From assembly GCF_003952265.1 (NCBI RefSeq), contig NZ_CP034438.1, forward strand, positions 2,294,001 to 2,358,000: DNA of 64,000 bases. The letters are read 5' to 3'. Shown piece by piece: positions 52,795 to 61,302 of the stretch (within the stretch, counting starts at the first letter, position 1; the number at the start of each line of letters is the position of its first letter). The stretch is from Flaviflexus salsibiostraticola. Its GTDB lineage: Bacteria; Actinomycetota; Actinomycetes; Actinomycetales; Actinomycetaceae. A model generated the notes under the pieces. It saw only the letters and a list, made by a program, of their open reading frames with translations, had not been told where the DNA came from and did not search any database. A program made the translations under genes and the position numbers.

Positions 52795-53144
52795 TGAACG
52801 AAAACAGCGATTCGCTGGTCTTCGTGCTCCAGCACAAGAACGACCGCTTCGACCCGATGCCATTCAGCATCGCTCGGAGCTGGACAGAGGATCTGGGCGC
52901 CGACATCGCGCTGTACGTGATGTATGACGCGCTGGAACTGATCAAGAAGGACGCAGTCGAGGGCGCGCCCGATATTCGGGAAAGCTTGGACGCACTACTC
53001 GCTGCCGGCGTGTCCATCTATGCATGCGGGTTCTGCTCTCGTGCTTGCGAGCTGTCGACCGACGACTATTACCCCGGTATCCAGGTCGCCAACCGGCAGA
53101 TTTTCCACGGCCTCATGTCTGACCGTCGTCCGCTCTACTGGTGA
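52791..53144 (+). CDS. DsrE-family-like protein
   Basis: 117 residues (ATG 52794 is alternative), preceded by GGAGGAATGAGG. Pattern LVFVLQHKNDRFDPMPFSIA, ALYVMYDALELIKKDA, LDALLAAGVSIYACGFCSRA: a DsrE/DsrF-like sulfur-relay fold with Cys in ACGFCSRAC at the usual active-site position. Partner proteins are not present. It overlaps the next gene by four bases (GTGA), suggesting an operon carried in with the block. Confidence 0.75.
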   Translation: MMNENSDSLVFVLQHKNDRFDPMPFSIARSWTEDLGADIALYVMYDALELIKKDAVEGAPDIRESLDALLAAGVSIYACGFCSRACELSTDDYYPGIQVANRQIFHGLMSDRRPLYW

Positions 53145-53434
53145 CCGCGGTGAGTCCCACGCCGTTCGAGATCGCCGTGCCAGACGAGGTACTTGACGAC
53201 CTCCACAAGCGGCTCGCCAACACTCGATTTCCCGCGTCGATAGAAGGTGCTGGATGGTCCTACGGCACCGATGTCGGGTATCTCCAGAGTCTGGTCGACT
53301 ACTGGCGCACCGATTTCAATTGGCGTGAAGCCGAGCGGCGTCTGAACGAACTCCCGCAGTATCGCGCGCGGATCCAGGACGTCGACCTCCACTTTGTCCA
53401 CGTCCCTGGAAAGGGACCGGCTCCGACGCCGCTG
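53141..53434 (+). pseudogene. Epoxide hydrolase N-terminal domain, truncated
   Basis: GTG 53141 starts PFEIAVPDEVLDDLHKRLAN, TRFPASIEGAGWSYGTDVGY, DYWRTDFNWREAERRLNELP, QYRARIQDVDLHFVHVPGKG, the EHN lid domain of microsomal-type epoxide hydrolases. Homology stops at APTPL, just before the alpha/beta-hydrolase core; after 53434 the frame runs through antisense of the mcrB fragment to 53491. The catalytic domain is absent. Confidence 0.88.
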
Positions 53435-53943
53435 TTCCAGTGGATCATGAACGTCGCGGCCCACGTGAGGTGCAGCCACAGGCCACCGTAATATCCCTGA
53501 CTGCCCTTCAGCCCTGCCCGTCCTGCGGGACGGGCCGTCCAGTCGAGCATCTTGTCCGGGATCGTGACAGGGCTGTCCAGGTTTGCGAGCACCTGCTTGA
53601 GATTCGTCAAACGGGTTTCTGGTCGGCTATTGCTCAGCACGTATTCGCGCAGGAAGACGAGCTCGGCCGCAAGCAGTACAGTCTCTCTCTTTGCTCCACT
53701 GAGCTGGATGTCGAGCTTGTCCCATTGCCCCATGCTCTTTCCGTGAATAGGGTCGTCCCCGACCCGGGCGCGAAGCTCCGCCCCGGCCTCAGCGGTCCAG
53801 ATCGTCGCAGAGGGGTCGATCACCGAACGGCCGTCTCCGAGCATGTGGTCGAAGATCTCGCGCACGTCGCGTGCGAGTGCGACGTCTGCGCTCGGCCGAG
53901 AATCCTGAACTGCCTGGTATTTGTCGTCACTGACTTCAGTCAT
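53435..53943 (-). pseudogene. mcrB: McrB-type protein, N-terminal fragment
   Basis: 170 codons from ATG 53943: VREIFDHMLGDGRSVIDPSA, IWTAEAGAELRARVGDDP, VLLAAELVFLREYVLSNSRP ETRL and GYYGGLWLHLTWAATFMIHW. This is the helical N-terminal domain found in many actinobacterial McrB-like AAA+ proteins (from memory). After HWN the frame enters epoxide hydrolase antisense. The body at 47894-49588 lacks this domain, is on the same strand and lies downstream, so the two were probably one gene of about 735 codons. Confidence 0.7.
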
Positions 53944-54054
53944 GCCAACATTGTGACAGCCGCAGCAGGCGCTTGCTGAAGATGGGGTGAACGCCCGTCA
54001 AGAATGAGCATCGCGCCCGACGGCCTCCTTGAGATCGACCTGGCCGAGTCATCC

Positions 54055-54726
54055 TCAGGGTCGGCGCAGCCAGATGAGGTGCTCCTCGTCGCCCTGAAGC
54101 TCGAGCCTGCGCCACAGCACACTGCCCGGCACTGCCTGACTCGCGTGCTTGGCGATGGCGCGGTCTTGCGCCTGTCGGTCCACCTGGATGACGACGTCAC
54201 CCGAGTCTCTGCTGCAGGCAAAGGGCGCGCCAGTCTCGGCTCGCAGCGCCGCGACCACGGCATCCGGCAGCGTCCATGCGAGCACCGGAAGGTCAAGCTC
54301 CTCTCCCGCGGTGAGGGCGGACTGTGTTGCTGCGATGTGGTCGGGGTGGCCGGTGATGCCGAGGGGATCGAACGTGAGAAGTGCGTCGGCGCCGGTCTCC
54401 CGGGCCGTGGCCACGACGCGCGCACGCAACTCTGCTGCGTCACTGTCGGCCAGGCCGCCGTCGGGGTAGTCGAGAAGGAGTGTCGATGCGGCTCCGAGCT
54501 CATGGGCCGCAGCGCTCAGCTCCTCTGCGCGAATGGCGGCAAGATCGGGCGCTGCTCCCAAAGTCGAGGCCTCGCCCTGGGTGAAGCACAGGATGTCGAC
54601 GGCGGTGCCCTGCCTCGCCAGGGCGTCGATGATGGCTCCGAGGCCGAAGGACTCGTCGTCGGGGTGGGCGACCACGACGAGCACACGGGTCCACGAAGGC
54701 AGGTGGTCTGTGTCGGTTACGCTCAT
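54055..54726 (-). CDS. PIG-L/LmbE-family deacetylase
   Basis: 223 residues. Zinc-binding motif VVVAHPDDESFGLGAIIDAL (AHPDDE) and GITGHPDHIAATQ (HPDH), the two LmbE signatures. The family includes MshB and Mca of mycothiol metabolism; without mycothiol genes nearby the substrate is open. ATG 54726. Confidence 0.9.
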   Translation of the reverse strand: MSVTDTDHLPSWTRVLVVVAHPDDESFGLGAIIDALARQGTAVDILCFTQGEASTLGAAPDLAAIRAEELSAAAHELGAASTLLLDYPDGGLADSDAAELRARVVATARETGADALLTFDPLGITGHPDHIAATQSALTAGEELDLPVLAWTLPDAVVAALRAETGAPFACSRDSGDVVIQVDRQAQDRAIAKHASQAVPGSVLWRRLELQGDEEHLIWLRRP

Positions 54727-54847
54727 GACTCCATCATACCCCAGGGGGTATTGACGTACCCGGCTTTTGCCCGTTCTATCTGCCCGATTGGGTCTGGAAA
54801 GCCGAATGGTGCCCCGATTGCTCTCGGGGCACCAACCGCAGCCGTTC

Positions 54848-56674
54848 TCAGCTTCGGTCGACGGTGGTCTCCGGGTCGGGGCTGGTATCCGGCTCCGCGG
54901 TGTCGTCGATCTCGCCGGTCACGATGAGGTCGCCCTCCACCTTGACGTCACCGGGCAGCCGCCAGGCGCCGTCCTCGTGCTCCCAATAGGGCTCCTCGAC
55001 GGGGTTGCCCTCCTCGTCATAGCCGGGCGCGGGCTGGTTCTCGCCCTTCTCGAGGGACTCAGCGTCGAACGTCCTGTCCCAGTACCTCGTTCGAGGGGCG
55101 GGCACCGCGGCGGCGTCCTCTGACATTGCCTTGACGAGGGCCCACATCATGAAGAACTCGATGAGGAAGAAGGGGAGGGCGACGATGATGACGACCTCCT
55201 GGATGGCGGCGATGCCGGACTCGGGCGCGATGAGGATGAGGGCGGCCGTGACCGCGCCGATCCCGATGGCCCAGCCGACCCGGTAGATCGTGGGGGCCAC
55301 GTTCTCCTCACCGGTCGAGAACATGTCCATGACGAGTGCCGCGGAGTCGATCGAGGTGATGAAGAAGATGATGATGATGAGAAGGGCAATGGGCCCGACG
55401 ATGGCATAGAGCGGGTACTGCTCGAGAAGGCTGAACAGCGCCATCTCCGTATTCCCGTTCTCGACGACCGGGCCGGTGAGGACCCCAGGGTTGTCGAGCT
55501 CGATCTCGAGGGCTGCGCGGCCGAAGATCGAGAACCAGATGAGGATGAAGGCGGAGATGAGGCCGAGGACGCCGCCGATGAAGCCGCGGACGGTGCGGCC
55601 TCGGGAGATGCGGGCGATGAACATGCCGACGAACGGTCCCCAGCAGATCGTCCACGCCCAGTAGAACGCGGTCCATGTCGCGTGGAATCCGGGATTCTCG
55701 TTGTAGCTGTCGACCCAGAACATGAGCTCAGGCAGCGACGAGGCGTAGATCCCGAACGATTCCACGGACTGGTTGAGAAGGGTGAGAGTCGGGCCTGCGA
55801 GGAGGACAAACGCCATGAGTCCCACCGCCAACGCGACATTGATGTTCGAGAGGAGCTTGATGCCTCGGTCGAGGCCGGTGCCGACCGAGATGCAGGCGGC
55901 GACCGTGATGACGAGAATGATCGCGAGGTGCATGCTCGAGGCGATCGGCACTCCCCACAGGATGTTCATGCCCGCGTTGATCTGGAGCACGCCGAGGCCG
56001 ACCGAGACGGCGATGCCGAACGTTGTGCCGATGATGGCGATCGCGTCGATGAGCTTGCCGGGCCACTCATACACCTTGCCCTTGAGCAGGGGGCTGAAGA
56101 CGGATGACAGCCGCTCGGGCATCTTCCTCTTGTAGATGAAGTAGCCGAGGGCGAGGCCAGGCAACGCGAAGACGACCCACATGTGGGCCGCGAAGTGGTA
56201 GTACGTGAACTCGAATGCCTGCTCGATCGCCTCCTGCGACATCGGCTCGAGCCCGCCGCGGGGCGGATTGTAGGCGTGGTGAAGCGGCTCTGCCGCTCCC
56301 CAGAACATGAGCGTCGCGCCGAGGCCCGCCGCGAAGAGCATGCCGAACCATACGGGTGTAGAGTACTCCGGCTCATCGTCATCATCGCCGAGCTTGAGCT
56401 TGCCGAAGGGCGAGACGAAGATGATGATGAGGAAGACGAAGATCGCCGAAACTCCGCCGATGTAGAGCCAGGCGAAGTTGTCCATGAGGCTGCCCGAGAC
56501 AGTGCCGTAGAGGTTGCGTGCGCCCTCCCCAAACGCAAGGGTTCCTGCGACGAAGACGGCGATGAAGCCGACTGCGGTCAAGAAGATGAGGGGGTCTGTC
56601 TGGAGTCCGAAGAGGCGCCTCTCGGGGCGCCGCGGTTCGGCGGACTCTGGTGCTGTCGTCGGTTCGTTGGTCAT
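54848..56674 (-). CDS. BCCT-family transporter (betaine/choline/carnitine type)
   Basis: 608 residues from ATG 56674 (GAGGAATA site), about twelve membrane helices. Characteristic segments: FWGAAEPLHHAYNPP, GTTFGIAVSVGLGVLQINAG, and the substrate-box WTAFYWAWTICWGPFVGMFI followed by ARISRGRTVR. A long acidic C-terminal tail (~70 residues, PGYDEEGNPVEEPYWEHEDG) may sense osmolarity. Likely Na+-coupled uptake of a quaternary-ammonium osmolyte. Confidence 0.93.
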   Translation of the reverse strand: MTNEPTTAPESAEPRRPERRLFGLQTDPLIFLTAVGFIAVFVAGTLAFGEGARNLYGTVSGSLMDNFAWLYIGGVSAIFVFLIIIFVSPFGKLKLGDDDDEPEYSTPVWFGMLFAAGLGATLMFWGAAEPLHHAYNPPRGGLEPMSQEAIEQAFEFTYYHFAAHMWVVFALPGLALGYFIYKRKMPERLSSVFSPLLKGKVYEWPGKLIDAIAIIGTTFGIAVSVGLGVLQINAGMNILWGVPIASSMHLAIILVITVAACISVGTGLDRGIKLLSNINVALAVGLMAFVLLAGPTLTLLNQSVESFGIYASSLPELMFWVDSYNENPGFHATWTAFYWAWTICWGPFVGMFIARISRGRTVRGFIGGVLGLISAFILIWFSIFGRAALEIELDNPGVLTGPVVENGNTEMALFSLLEQYPLYAIVGPIALLIIIIFFITSIDSAALVMDMFSTGEENVAPTIYRVGWAIGIGAVTAALILIAPESGIAAIQEVVIIVALPFFLIEFFMMWALVKAMSEDAAAVPAPRTRYWDRTFDAESLEKGENQPAPGYDEEGNPVEEPYWEHEDGAWRLPGDVKVEGDLIVTGEIDDTAEPDTSPDPETTVDRS

Positions 56675-56836
56675 TATTCCTCGAATTCGAGCGTTCACGT
56701 GTCAGAGAACGCCTACCTTAGGCAGAATCGGTGGAAGAAGTGAAAGTGGCGCCGGGCATAGTGTGTCGCTTTTTCGTGCATTCTGCGGCGGGAAAAGTCA
56801 GCTGACGGTGTGCCTTATCCCTGAGACACTGGAGCC

Positions 56837-57370
56837 ATGGCAGCAGATGAACGAAGCATGGGCCGCCTGCGGGCTGCGATCGACAGGCACGTTCCCGAGG
56901 ATCTTGCGCGGCTCCTGGAGACTGTTCCCGAATGGTTCGGCCAGCCGCAGGCGAACGCCGCCTACGTTGAGGCTGCGCGGGTGAAGGAGACGTGGACGGT
57001 GCGTGATGAGGGCGGCACCGTGGTCGGTGTGACACTCGTCGATCGGCACTTCCCGCACGTCCTCGACATCCACCTCATCGTCGTCGACCGGGCGGCGCAC
57101 GGGAGGGGGATCGGCACCGCGATGCTCGACGCGATCGAAGCAGATGCGCGGGCGAGTGGGGTCGTGCTCCTCGAAGTCAAAACCCTGGGCCCCTCCGATC
57201 CGGACCCGGCCTACGCCAGAACCCGTCGGTTCTATGAGAGTCGGGGCTTTCTGCCGCTCGAGGAGACGAACCTGTGGGGTGAGGACGACCCGTGTCTCAT
57301 CATGGTCAAGCCGCTGTGTCCCCGAGGTGGCAGAGTGGAGCGCGTGGGAGAGGAGTACGCCGATGGATGA
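56837..57370 (+). CDS. GNAT-family N-acetyltransferase
   Basis: 177 residues. HLIVVDRAAHGRGIGTAMLD is motif A with the HGRGIGT acetyl-CoA loop; ARTRRFYESRGFLPLEETNL is motif B. Substrate unknown. The end overlaps the next gene by eight bases. Confidence 0.9.
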   Translation: MAADERSMGRLRAAIDRHVPEDLARLLETVPEWFGQPQANAAYVEAARVKETWTVRDEGGTVVGVTLVDRHFPHVLDIHLIVVDRAAHGRGIGTAMLDAIEADARASGVVLLEVKTLGPSDPDPAYARTRRFYESRGFLPLEETNLWGEDDPCLIMVKPLCPRGGRVERVGEEYADG

Positions 57371-57680
57371 CTGGCCGCAGACGGCCGAAGCGCTCATGCG
57401 ATCGCGATTCGCCGCCTTCAAGGTGGGCGATGCTGAATGGGTGCGCGCGACGTGGCACGAATCGACAAGACCCACTGATCTCGACCTGACCGACAACCCG
57501 ACGTGGCGCGGGCTGCAGATCATTGATGTCGTGGATGGTGGTCCCGAGGACGACACCGGCATTGTCGAGTTCCGGGCTACCTACCTCGACTCGGGCGCCA
57601 TCGGTGTCCTCCATGAACGGTCCCGCTTCATCAAGGACGGCGGCCGCTGGTTCTACATCGATGGGCAGATCGAGCCCTGA
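57363..57680 (+). CDS. YchJ-like NTF2-fold protein
   Basis: 105 residues from ATG 57363: ALMRSRFAAFKVGDAEWVRA, TWHESTRPTDL, WRGLQIIDVVDGGPEDDTGI, VEFRATYLDSG, HERSRFIKDGGRWFYIDG. This is the central NTF2-like domain of YchJ proteins; the Cys-rich SEC-C zinc motifs usually at the ends are absent. Function unknown. Confidence 0.85.
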   Translation: MDDWPQTAEALMRSRFAAFKVGDAEWVRATWHESTRPTDLDLTDNPTWRGLQIIDVVDGGPEDDTGIVEFRATYLDSGAIGVLHERSRFIKDGGRWFYIDGQIEP

Positions 57681-57731
57681 CGCGCACCAGTGTGGCCCCA
57701 GCCATAGCGCTGGATCACACGATGTCCGAGG

Positions 57732-58313
57732 ATGGATGATATGAAGTTCTTCTCTGACCCGGTACTCGACTCGATGGCCGCACGGCGGTCAGTCTCGAAA
57801 GTCGGGCCCGAAACGCCGTCGGACGCGGAACTGCTCGAGCTCCTCGCGGCCGTGACGCCGGTGGCTGATCACAAGGCGCTCCGGCCCTGGCGCCTCCTTC
57901 TTCTTCGTGGAAACAATCGGATGAAGCTCGCCCACGCCCTCGATGCGGCGCAGGGGATTGAGCGCGAGCCGGGGGAGTACAACCCGAAGCCCTTCCGCGC
58001 CGAGCTCCTCATCGCCATCGTCGCCAGCCCCAAACCCCATCCTGCGGTCCCTGAATGGGAGCAGCACGCGACTGCCGCTGGGGCGGGCCACCTGCTCGAA
58101 CTCGCCCTGTGGCGGGCAGGATGGGGCGTCATGTGGCGGACGGGCCTGTTCGCCAACAGTCCCGAGGTGCGCGCCGCCCATGGCCTGGAGGACCACGAGC
58201 TGCTCATGGGCTGGCTCTATGTCGGCAGCATCGATGAGGCCTTCCGCCGACGGATCGACGCGTCGAAGCGGCCCAGCCTCGACCCGCACCAGTTCATCGG
58301 GAAGATGCCGTAG
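57732..58313 (+). CDS. Nitroreductase-family protein
   Basis: 193 residues. FMN-binding features: AARRSVSKVGPETPSDAELL (RRS near the N-terminus), HKALRPWRLLLLRG and AGAGHLLELALWRAGWGVMW, with ELLMGWLYVG near the C-terminus. A flavin oxidoreductase resembling the YdjA subgroup; substrate unknown. Confidence 0.85.
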   Translation: MDDMKFFSDPVLDSMAARRSVSKVGPETPSDAELLELLAAVTPVADHKALRPWRLLLLRGNNRMKLAHALDAAQGIEREPGEYNPKPFRAELLIAIVASPKPHPAVPEWEQHATAAGAGHLLELALWRAGWGVMWRTGLFANSPEVRAAHGLEDHELLMGWLYVGSIDEAFRRRIDASKRPSLDPHQFIGKMP

Positions 58314-58462
58314 CAATTGGTGGTGGAGAGGGGAGCGATCCTCCTTCGACCGGAATATCGTCGGCACGTCGCTCCACTGACCGCTCGGGCCGCCGCTCGG
58401 CCGCACTCTTCCTTCTGACGTGCTCGGTTGGCATACTGACTCCCACTGAGGCAGGGGGCCGC

Positions 58463-59053
58463 ATGGGCAGGCTGATCTATTCGATGCTCACATCGCTGGA
58501 CGGGTTCGTCGCGGACGAGGCCGGGGATTTCGGATGGGCGGAGCCGGACGAGGAGGTTCTCGAGACCGTCAACGAATGGACCGCACCCATCGGTACCTAT
58601 CTCTACGGCCGGCGGATGTACGAGCTCATGACGGTGTGGGAGACCGATCCCGCCGTCCGAGGCTGGTCTGCGGGCTCGGCCGCTTTCGCCGACATCTGGA
58701 CCGCGGCTGACAAGATCGTCTATTCGCGCACCCTCGACCATGTGCCGACCACCCGCACGAAGCTCATCCGCGAGTTCGACCCCGACGCCATCCGGGCGCT
58801 GAAGAATGAGTCCGACATCGACATCGACATCAGCGGGCCGACTCTCGCCGGGGAGGCCTTCCGTCACGGCCTCGTCGATGAAGTTCGCCTGCTCATCCAA
58901 CCGGTCCTCATCGGAGCCGGACTGCCCGTGTTCCAAGGTCCGCGCGTTGATCTTCACCTCGTCGGCGAGCGCCGATTCGCGAGTGGCACGGTGGCCGTCC
59001 ATTACGAGGTCGACCGGGCAGGCCGGCCAGCGGAATCGGCGGGGCCGCACTGA
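58463..59053 (+). CDS. RibD C-terminal/dihydrofolate reductase-like protein
   Basis: 196 residues: MGRLIYSMLTSLDGFVADEA, TYLYGRRMYELMTVWE, KIVYSRTLDHVPTTRTKLIR, DIDISGPTLAGEAFRHGLVD, LLIQPVLIGAGLPVF. This is the DHFR-fold reductase domain of the RibD C-terminal family, usually stand-alone and of unknown substrate. Confidence 0.9.
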   Translation: MGRLIYSMLTSLDGFVADEAGDFGWAEPDEEVLETVNEWTAPIGTYLYGRRMYELMTVWETDPAVRGWSAGSAAFADIWTAADKIVYSRTLDHVPTTRTKLIREFDPDAIRALKNESDIDIDISGPTLAGEAFRHGLVDEVRLLIQPVLIGAGLPVFQGPRVDLHLVGERRFASGTVAVHYEVDRAGRPAESAGPH

Positions 59054-59159
59054 GCGGCAGCCTCCGACAGAAGCAGGGCCTCGCGATCAACTCGGCGAGC
59101 GGACCATCGGCTTCCCGGGTAGCCTGACTGGTCGAGCCCCTTGAGTGTGAGGAGATAGC

Positions 59160-60161
59160 GTGACAGCCTTTGCCGACATTATCGACGCCGCCGAGGAGGC
59201 GAACTTCTCGGGGGTCGTCACGATCGACCGAGCGGGTGCGAGGCTCTTCGAGCACTGCCGCGGCTTCGCCCATCGTGCCCATCGCATCCCCATCACCCCC
59301 GCCACGAGGTTCGGCATCGCCAGCGGGAGCAAGGGCTTCACAGCGCTCGCGGTCATGAGGCTCGTCGAGGACGGTGCGCTCGCGCTTGATGAGCCTGTGC
59401 GGCCCGTTCTCGGCGGCAGCGTACCGAGGATCGACGATGCGATCACTCTTCACCACCTGCTCACCCACTCCTCGGGGATCGAGGACTACCTCGATGAATC
59501 GGAGGATTGGGATCCGTCCGACTACGTCATGACGGTGCCGGTACATACCCTGACGACAGCGGAGGCGTTCCTGCCGATGCTCGAGGGAATCGGTCAGGCG
59601 ACGGCGCCGGGGGAACGTTTCGAATACTCCAACGCAGGCTTCATCCTCCTCGCCCTCATCCTCGAACGGACGGTGGGCAAACCGTTTCACGCGATCATCG
59701 ACAGACTTGTCCTTCGGCCAGCGGGCATGACCGACACCGGTTATCTCCGGCTCGATGACCTGCCGGCGGACGCGGCGCTGGGCTACCTCGGCGAGGAGGG
59801 CAATCGAGTCAACACCCTCCACCTGCCGGTGCTCGGCAACGGCGACGGCGGCGCCTTCACGACCGCGGCTGATCTCCACGCCTTCTGGCGGGCCCTCGTC
59901 GACGGGCGGATCGTCTCTCGAGAGACGGTGGACCGCATGACGGAGCCCTCGTGGGATGTGCCGGAGGAGGGCAAGAGCTACGGCATGGGGTTCTGGCTTG
60001 AGGCCGACGGCCCCGGCCGCATCCTCGAGGGGTTGGATGCGGGGGCGTCTTTCCGCTCGACGCACGACCCCGATTCGCAGACCACGGTAAGCGTCCTCGG
60101 AAATACCGCGGAGGGTGCGTGGCCCGTCATCGCCGCGGCGGGGAGAGTCCCCCTCTCCTAG
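59160..60161 (+). CDS. Serine hydrolase, beta-lactamase/PBP fold (class C-like)
   Basis: 333 residues from GTG 59160. The SxxK motif is in FGIASGSKGFTALAVMRL, the YxN motif in RFEYSNAGFILLALILE, and HHLLTHSSGIEDY is typical. Cytoplasmic: no signal peptide. Function unknown; such enzymes are esterases or peptidases rather than resistance enzymes. Confidence 0.9.
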   Translation: MTAFADIIDAAEEANFSGVVTIDRAGARLFEHCRGFAHRAHRIPITPATRFGIASGSKGFTALAVMRLVEDGALALDEPVRPVLGGSVPRIDDAITLHHLLTHSSGIEDYLDESEDWDPSDYVMTVPVHTLTTAEAFLPMLEGIGQATAPGERFEYSNAGFILLALILERTVGKPFHAIIDRLVLRPAGMTDTGYLRLDDLPADAALGYLGEEGNRVNTLHLPVLGNGDGGAFTTAADLHAFWRALVDGRIVSRETVDRMTEPSWDVPEEGKSYGMGFWLEADGPGRILEGLDAGASFRSTHDPDSQTTVSVLGNTAEGAWPVIAAAGRVPLS

Positions 60162-60257
60162 GCGCTCGCAGCCTCGTGGGCCGTGTGGACCTATCCCAGT
60201 GCTGTCGCCGAACCCACTAGGCTGGCTGTGGAGTCTTTGCCAACAGTAGGGAGAATC

Positions 60258-61196
60258 ATGGATCGTCAGCAGTTTGATGGCCTCGTCAATCTTTTCGAGT
60301 CGGCTGTGGATGGTGACGGCGACCGCCTCAACATGCACTACCTGCTCATCAAGCAGGGCGAGAGGGAATTCTTCCACGCCTTCAACGGCAGGACCGAGCC
60401 CTCGGATATCCGCTCCCTGTCGAAGACGGTCATGGCCCTCATTCTCGGCACCATCATTGAGAGCCGGGACGGCTTCAACGAGGACACCCCCGTATGGCCG
60501 ATCCTTGAACCGCTGTGCACGCTGAGCCGGGAGGAGAACCGGGAGAAGCTCGAGCGGGTGAAGATCAAGCATCTGATGAACCACACGATCGGCTTCGACA
60601 AGATCCTCATGATGAGGGGTGACATCGGCGACATGGACCCGGCCGACTACGTCGACTACATCGTCAACGAGCCGATCGTCCACGAACCCGGCATGCACTA
60701 TCTTTATTCGAACGCCGGCTTCTACCTGCTATCGGTGCTGCTGCAGGAGATGCTCGGTGAGGATCTGCAGGACTATGCCGACCGGGTGCTCTTCGGCCCC
60801 CTCGGCATCACCGACTACCGGTGGGAGCGCTACGGGAAGTACCTGGCTGGCGCAACGCGCCTGTGGCTCGACCCGCATGACATCCTCAAGCTCGGTGAGG
60901 TCCTCCTCCACGGTGGTCAGGGCATCGTCTCCCCGCAGTGGATCGAGCGGATGAAGCAGTTCACCGACTTCACGCCGGGCGTCGACACCCCGACCAACCC
61001 GCTCTTCCGCCGCTGGGCCTACGGCTCGAGCCTCTGGCTCAGCAACAGGAACGGCATCTTCTTCGGGCACGGCACCGACGGGCAGACCCTCGCCATCATC
61101 CCCGACCGCGAGGCCATCGTCATCACGACCGCCCACCAGGTTGACGTCGTCCGGCTCGAGGAGCTCGTCGACAAGGCTGTCGCCCTGCTCTACTGA
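60258..61196 (+). CDS. Serine hydrolase, beta-lactamase fold, second paralogue
   Basis: 312 residues from ATG 60258 (GTAGGGAGAA site). SxxK in IRSLSKTVMALILGTIIE, YxN in HYLYSNAGFYLLSVLLQ, HLMNHTIGFDKI, and NGIFFGHGTDGQTLAIIPD near the end (HxG-like). No signal peptide. Distinct from the preceding hydrolase and probably an independent transcription unit; ends in a strong terminator. Confidence 0.9.
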   Translation: MDRQQFDGLVNLFESAVDGDGDRLNMHYLLIKQGEREFFHAFNGRTEPSDIRSLSKTVMALILGTIIESRDGFNEDTPVWPILEPLCTLSREENREKLERVKIKHLMNHTIGFDKILMMRGDIGDMDPADYVDYIVNEPIVHEPGMHYLYSNAGFYLLSVLLQEMLGEDLQDYADRVLFGPLGITDYRWERYGKYLAGATRLWLDPHDILKLGEVLLHGGQGIVSPQWIERMKQFTDFTPGVDTPTNPLFRRWAYGSSLWLSNRNGIFFGHGTDGQTLAIIPDREAIVITTAHQVDVVRLEELVDKAVALLY

Positions 61197-61200
61197 CGCA

Positions 61201-61228
61201 GTGCGGCCGGCTCTGAAGCCGGCCGCAC
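61201..61228 (+). terminator. Terminator after the second serine hydrolase
   Basis: GTGCGGCCGGCT (61201-61212), loop CTGA, AGCCGGCCGCAC (61217-61228) then CTTTAT: perfect 12-bp stem six bases after the stop. It may also serve the converging kinase gene. Confidence 0.88.
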
Positions 61229-61237
61229 CTTTATCAA

Positions 61238-61302
61238 TTGGAGTTCGACCCAGTTATTTACTGGAGTTCCACCCAGTCACCTCCTGGAGTCCGACTCAGT
61301 CG
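61238..61302 (+). repeat. Three imperfect direct repeats
   Basis: TTGGAGTTCGACCCAGTTA, CTGGAGTTCCACCCAGTCA and CTGGAGTCCGACTCAGTCG lie in tandem, about 23-26 bases apart, between a terminator and the end of the FGGY kinase gene; the last reaches into the kinase stop region. No function is known to me. Confidence 0.55.

Larger units (their letters stand above)
49589..53434 (+). mobile_element. Plasmid-like insertion block splitting mcrB
   Basis: Everything between the two mcrB pieces: a 480-bp stretch with iteron-like repeats, an HTH gene cut by an IS21, a DsrE-like gene and an epoxide hydrolase fragment, all on the plus strand against the minus-strand mcrB. Both mcrB pieces are collinear. 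I find no clear target duplication at the edges (about 49588 and 53434), so the entry route is unclear; integration of a small plasmid fragment or a deletion-fusion are both possible. Confidence 0.6.

Noticed and set aside
54004..54927. 307-residue plus-strand frame opposite the PIG-L gene
   Set aside because: Shadow frame of a high-G+C gene; no family motif, while the minus strand has clear AHPDDE and HPDH motifs.
58908..60698. 596-residue minus-strand frame
   Set aside because: Antisense of two serine hydrolases and the reductase, all with recognisable motifs on the plus strand.
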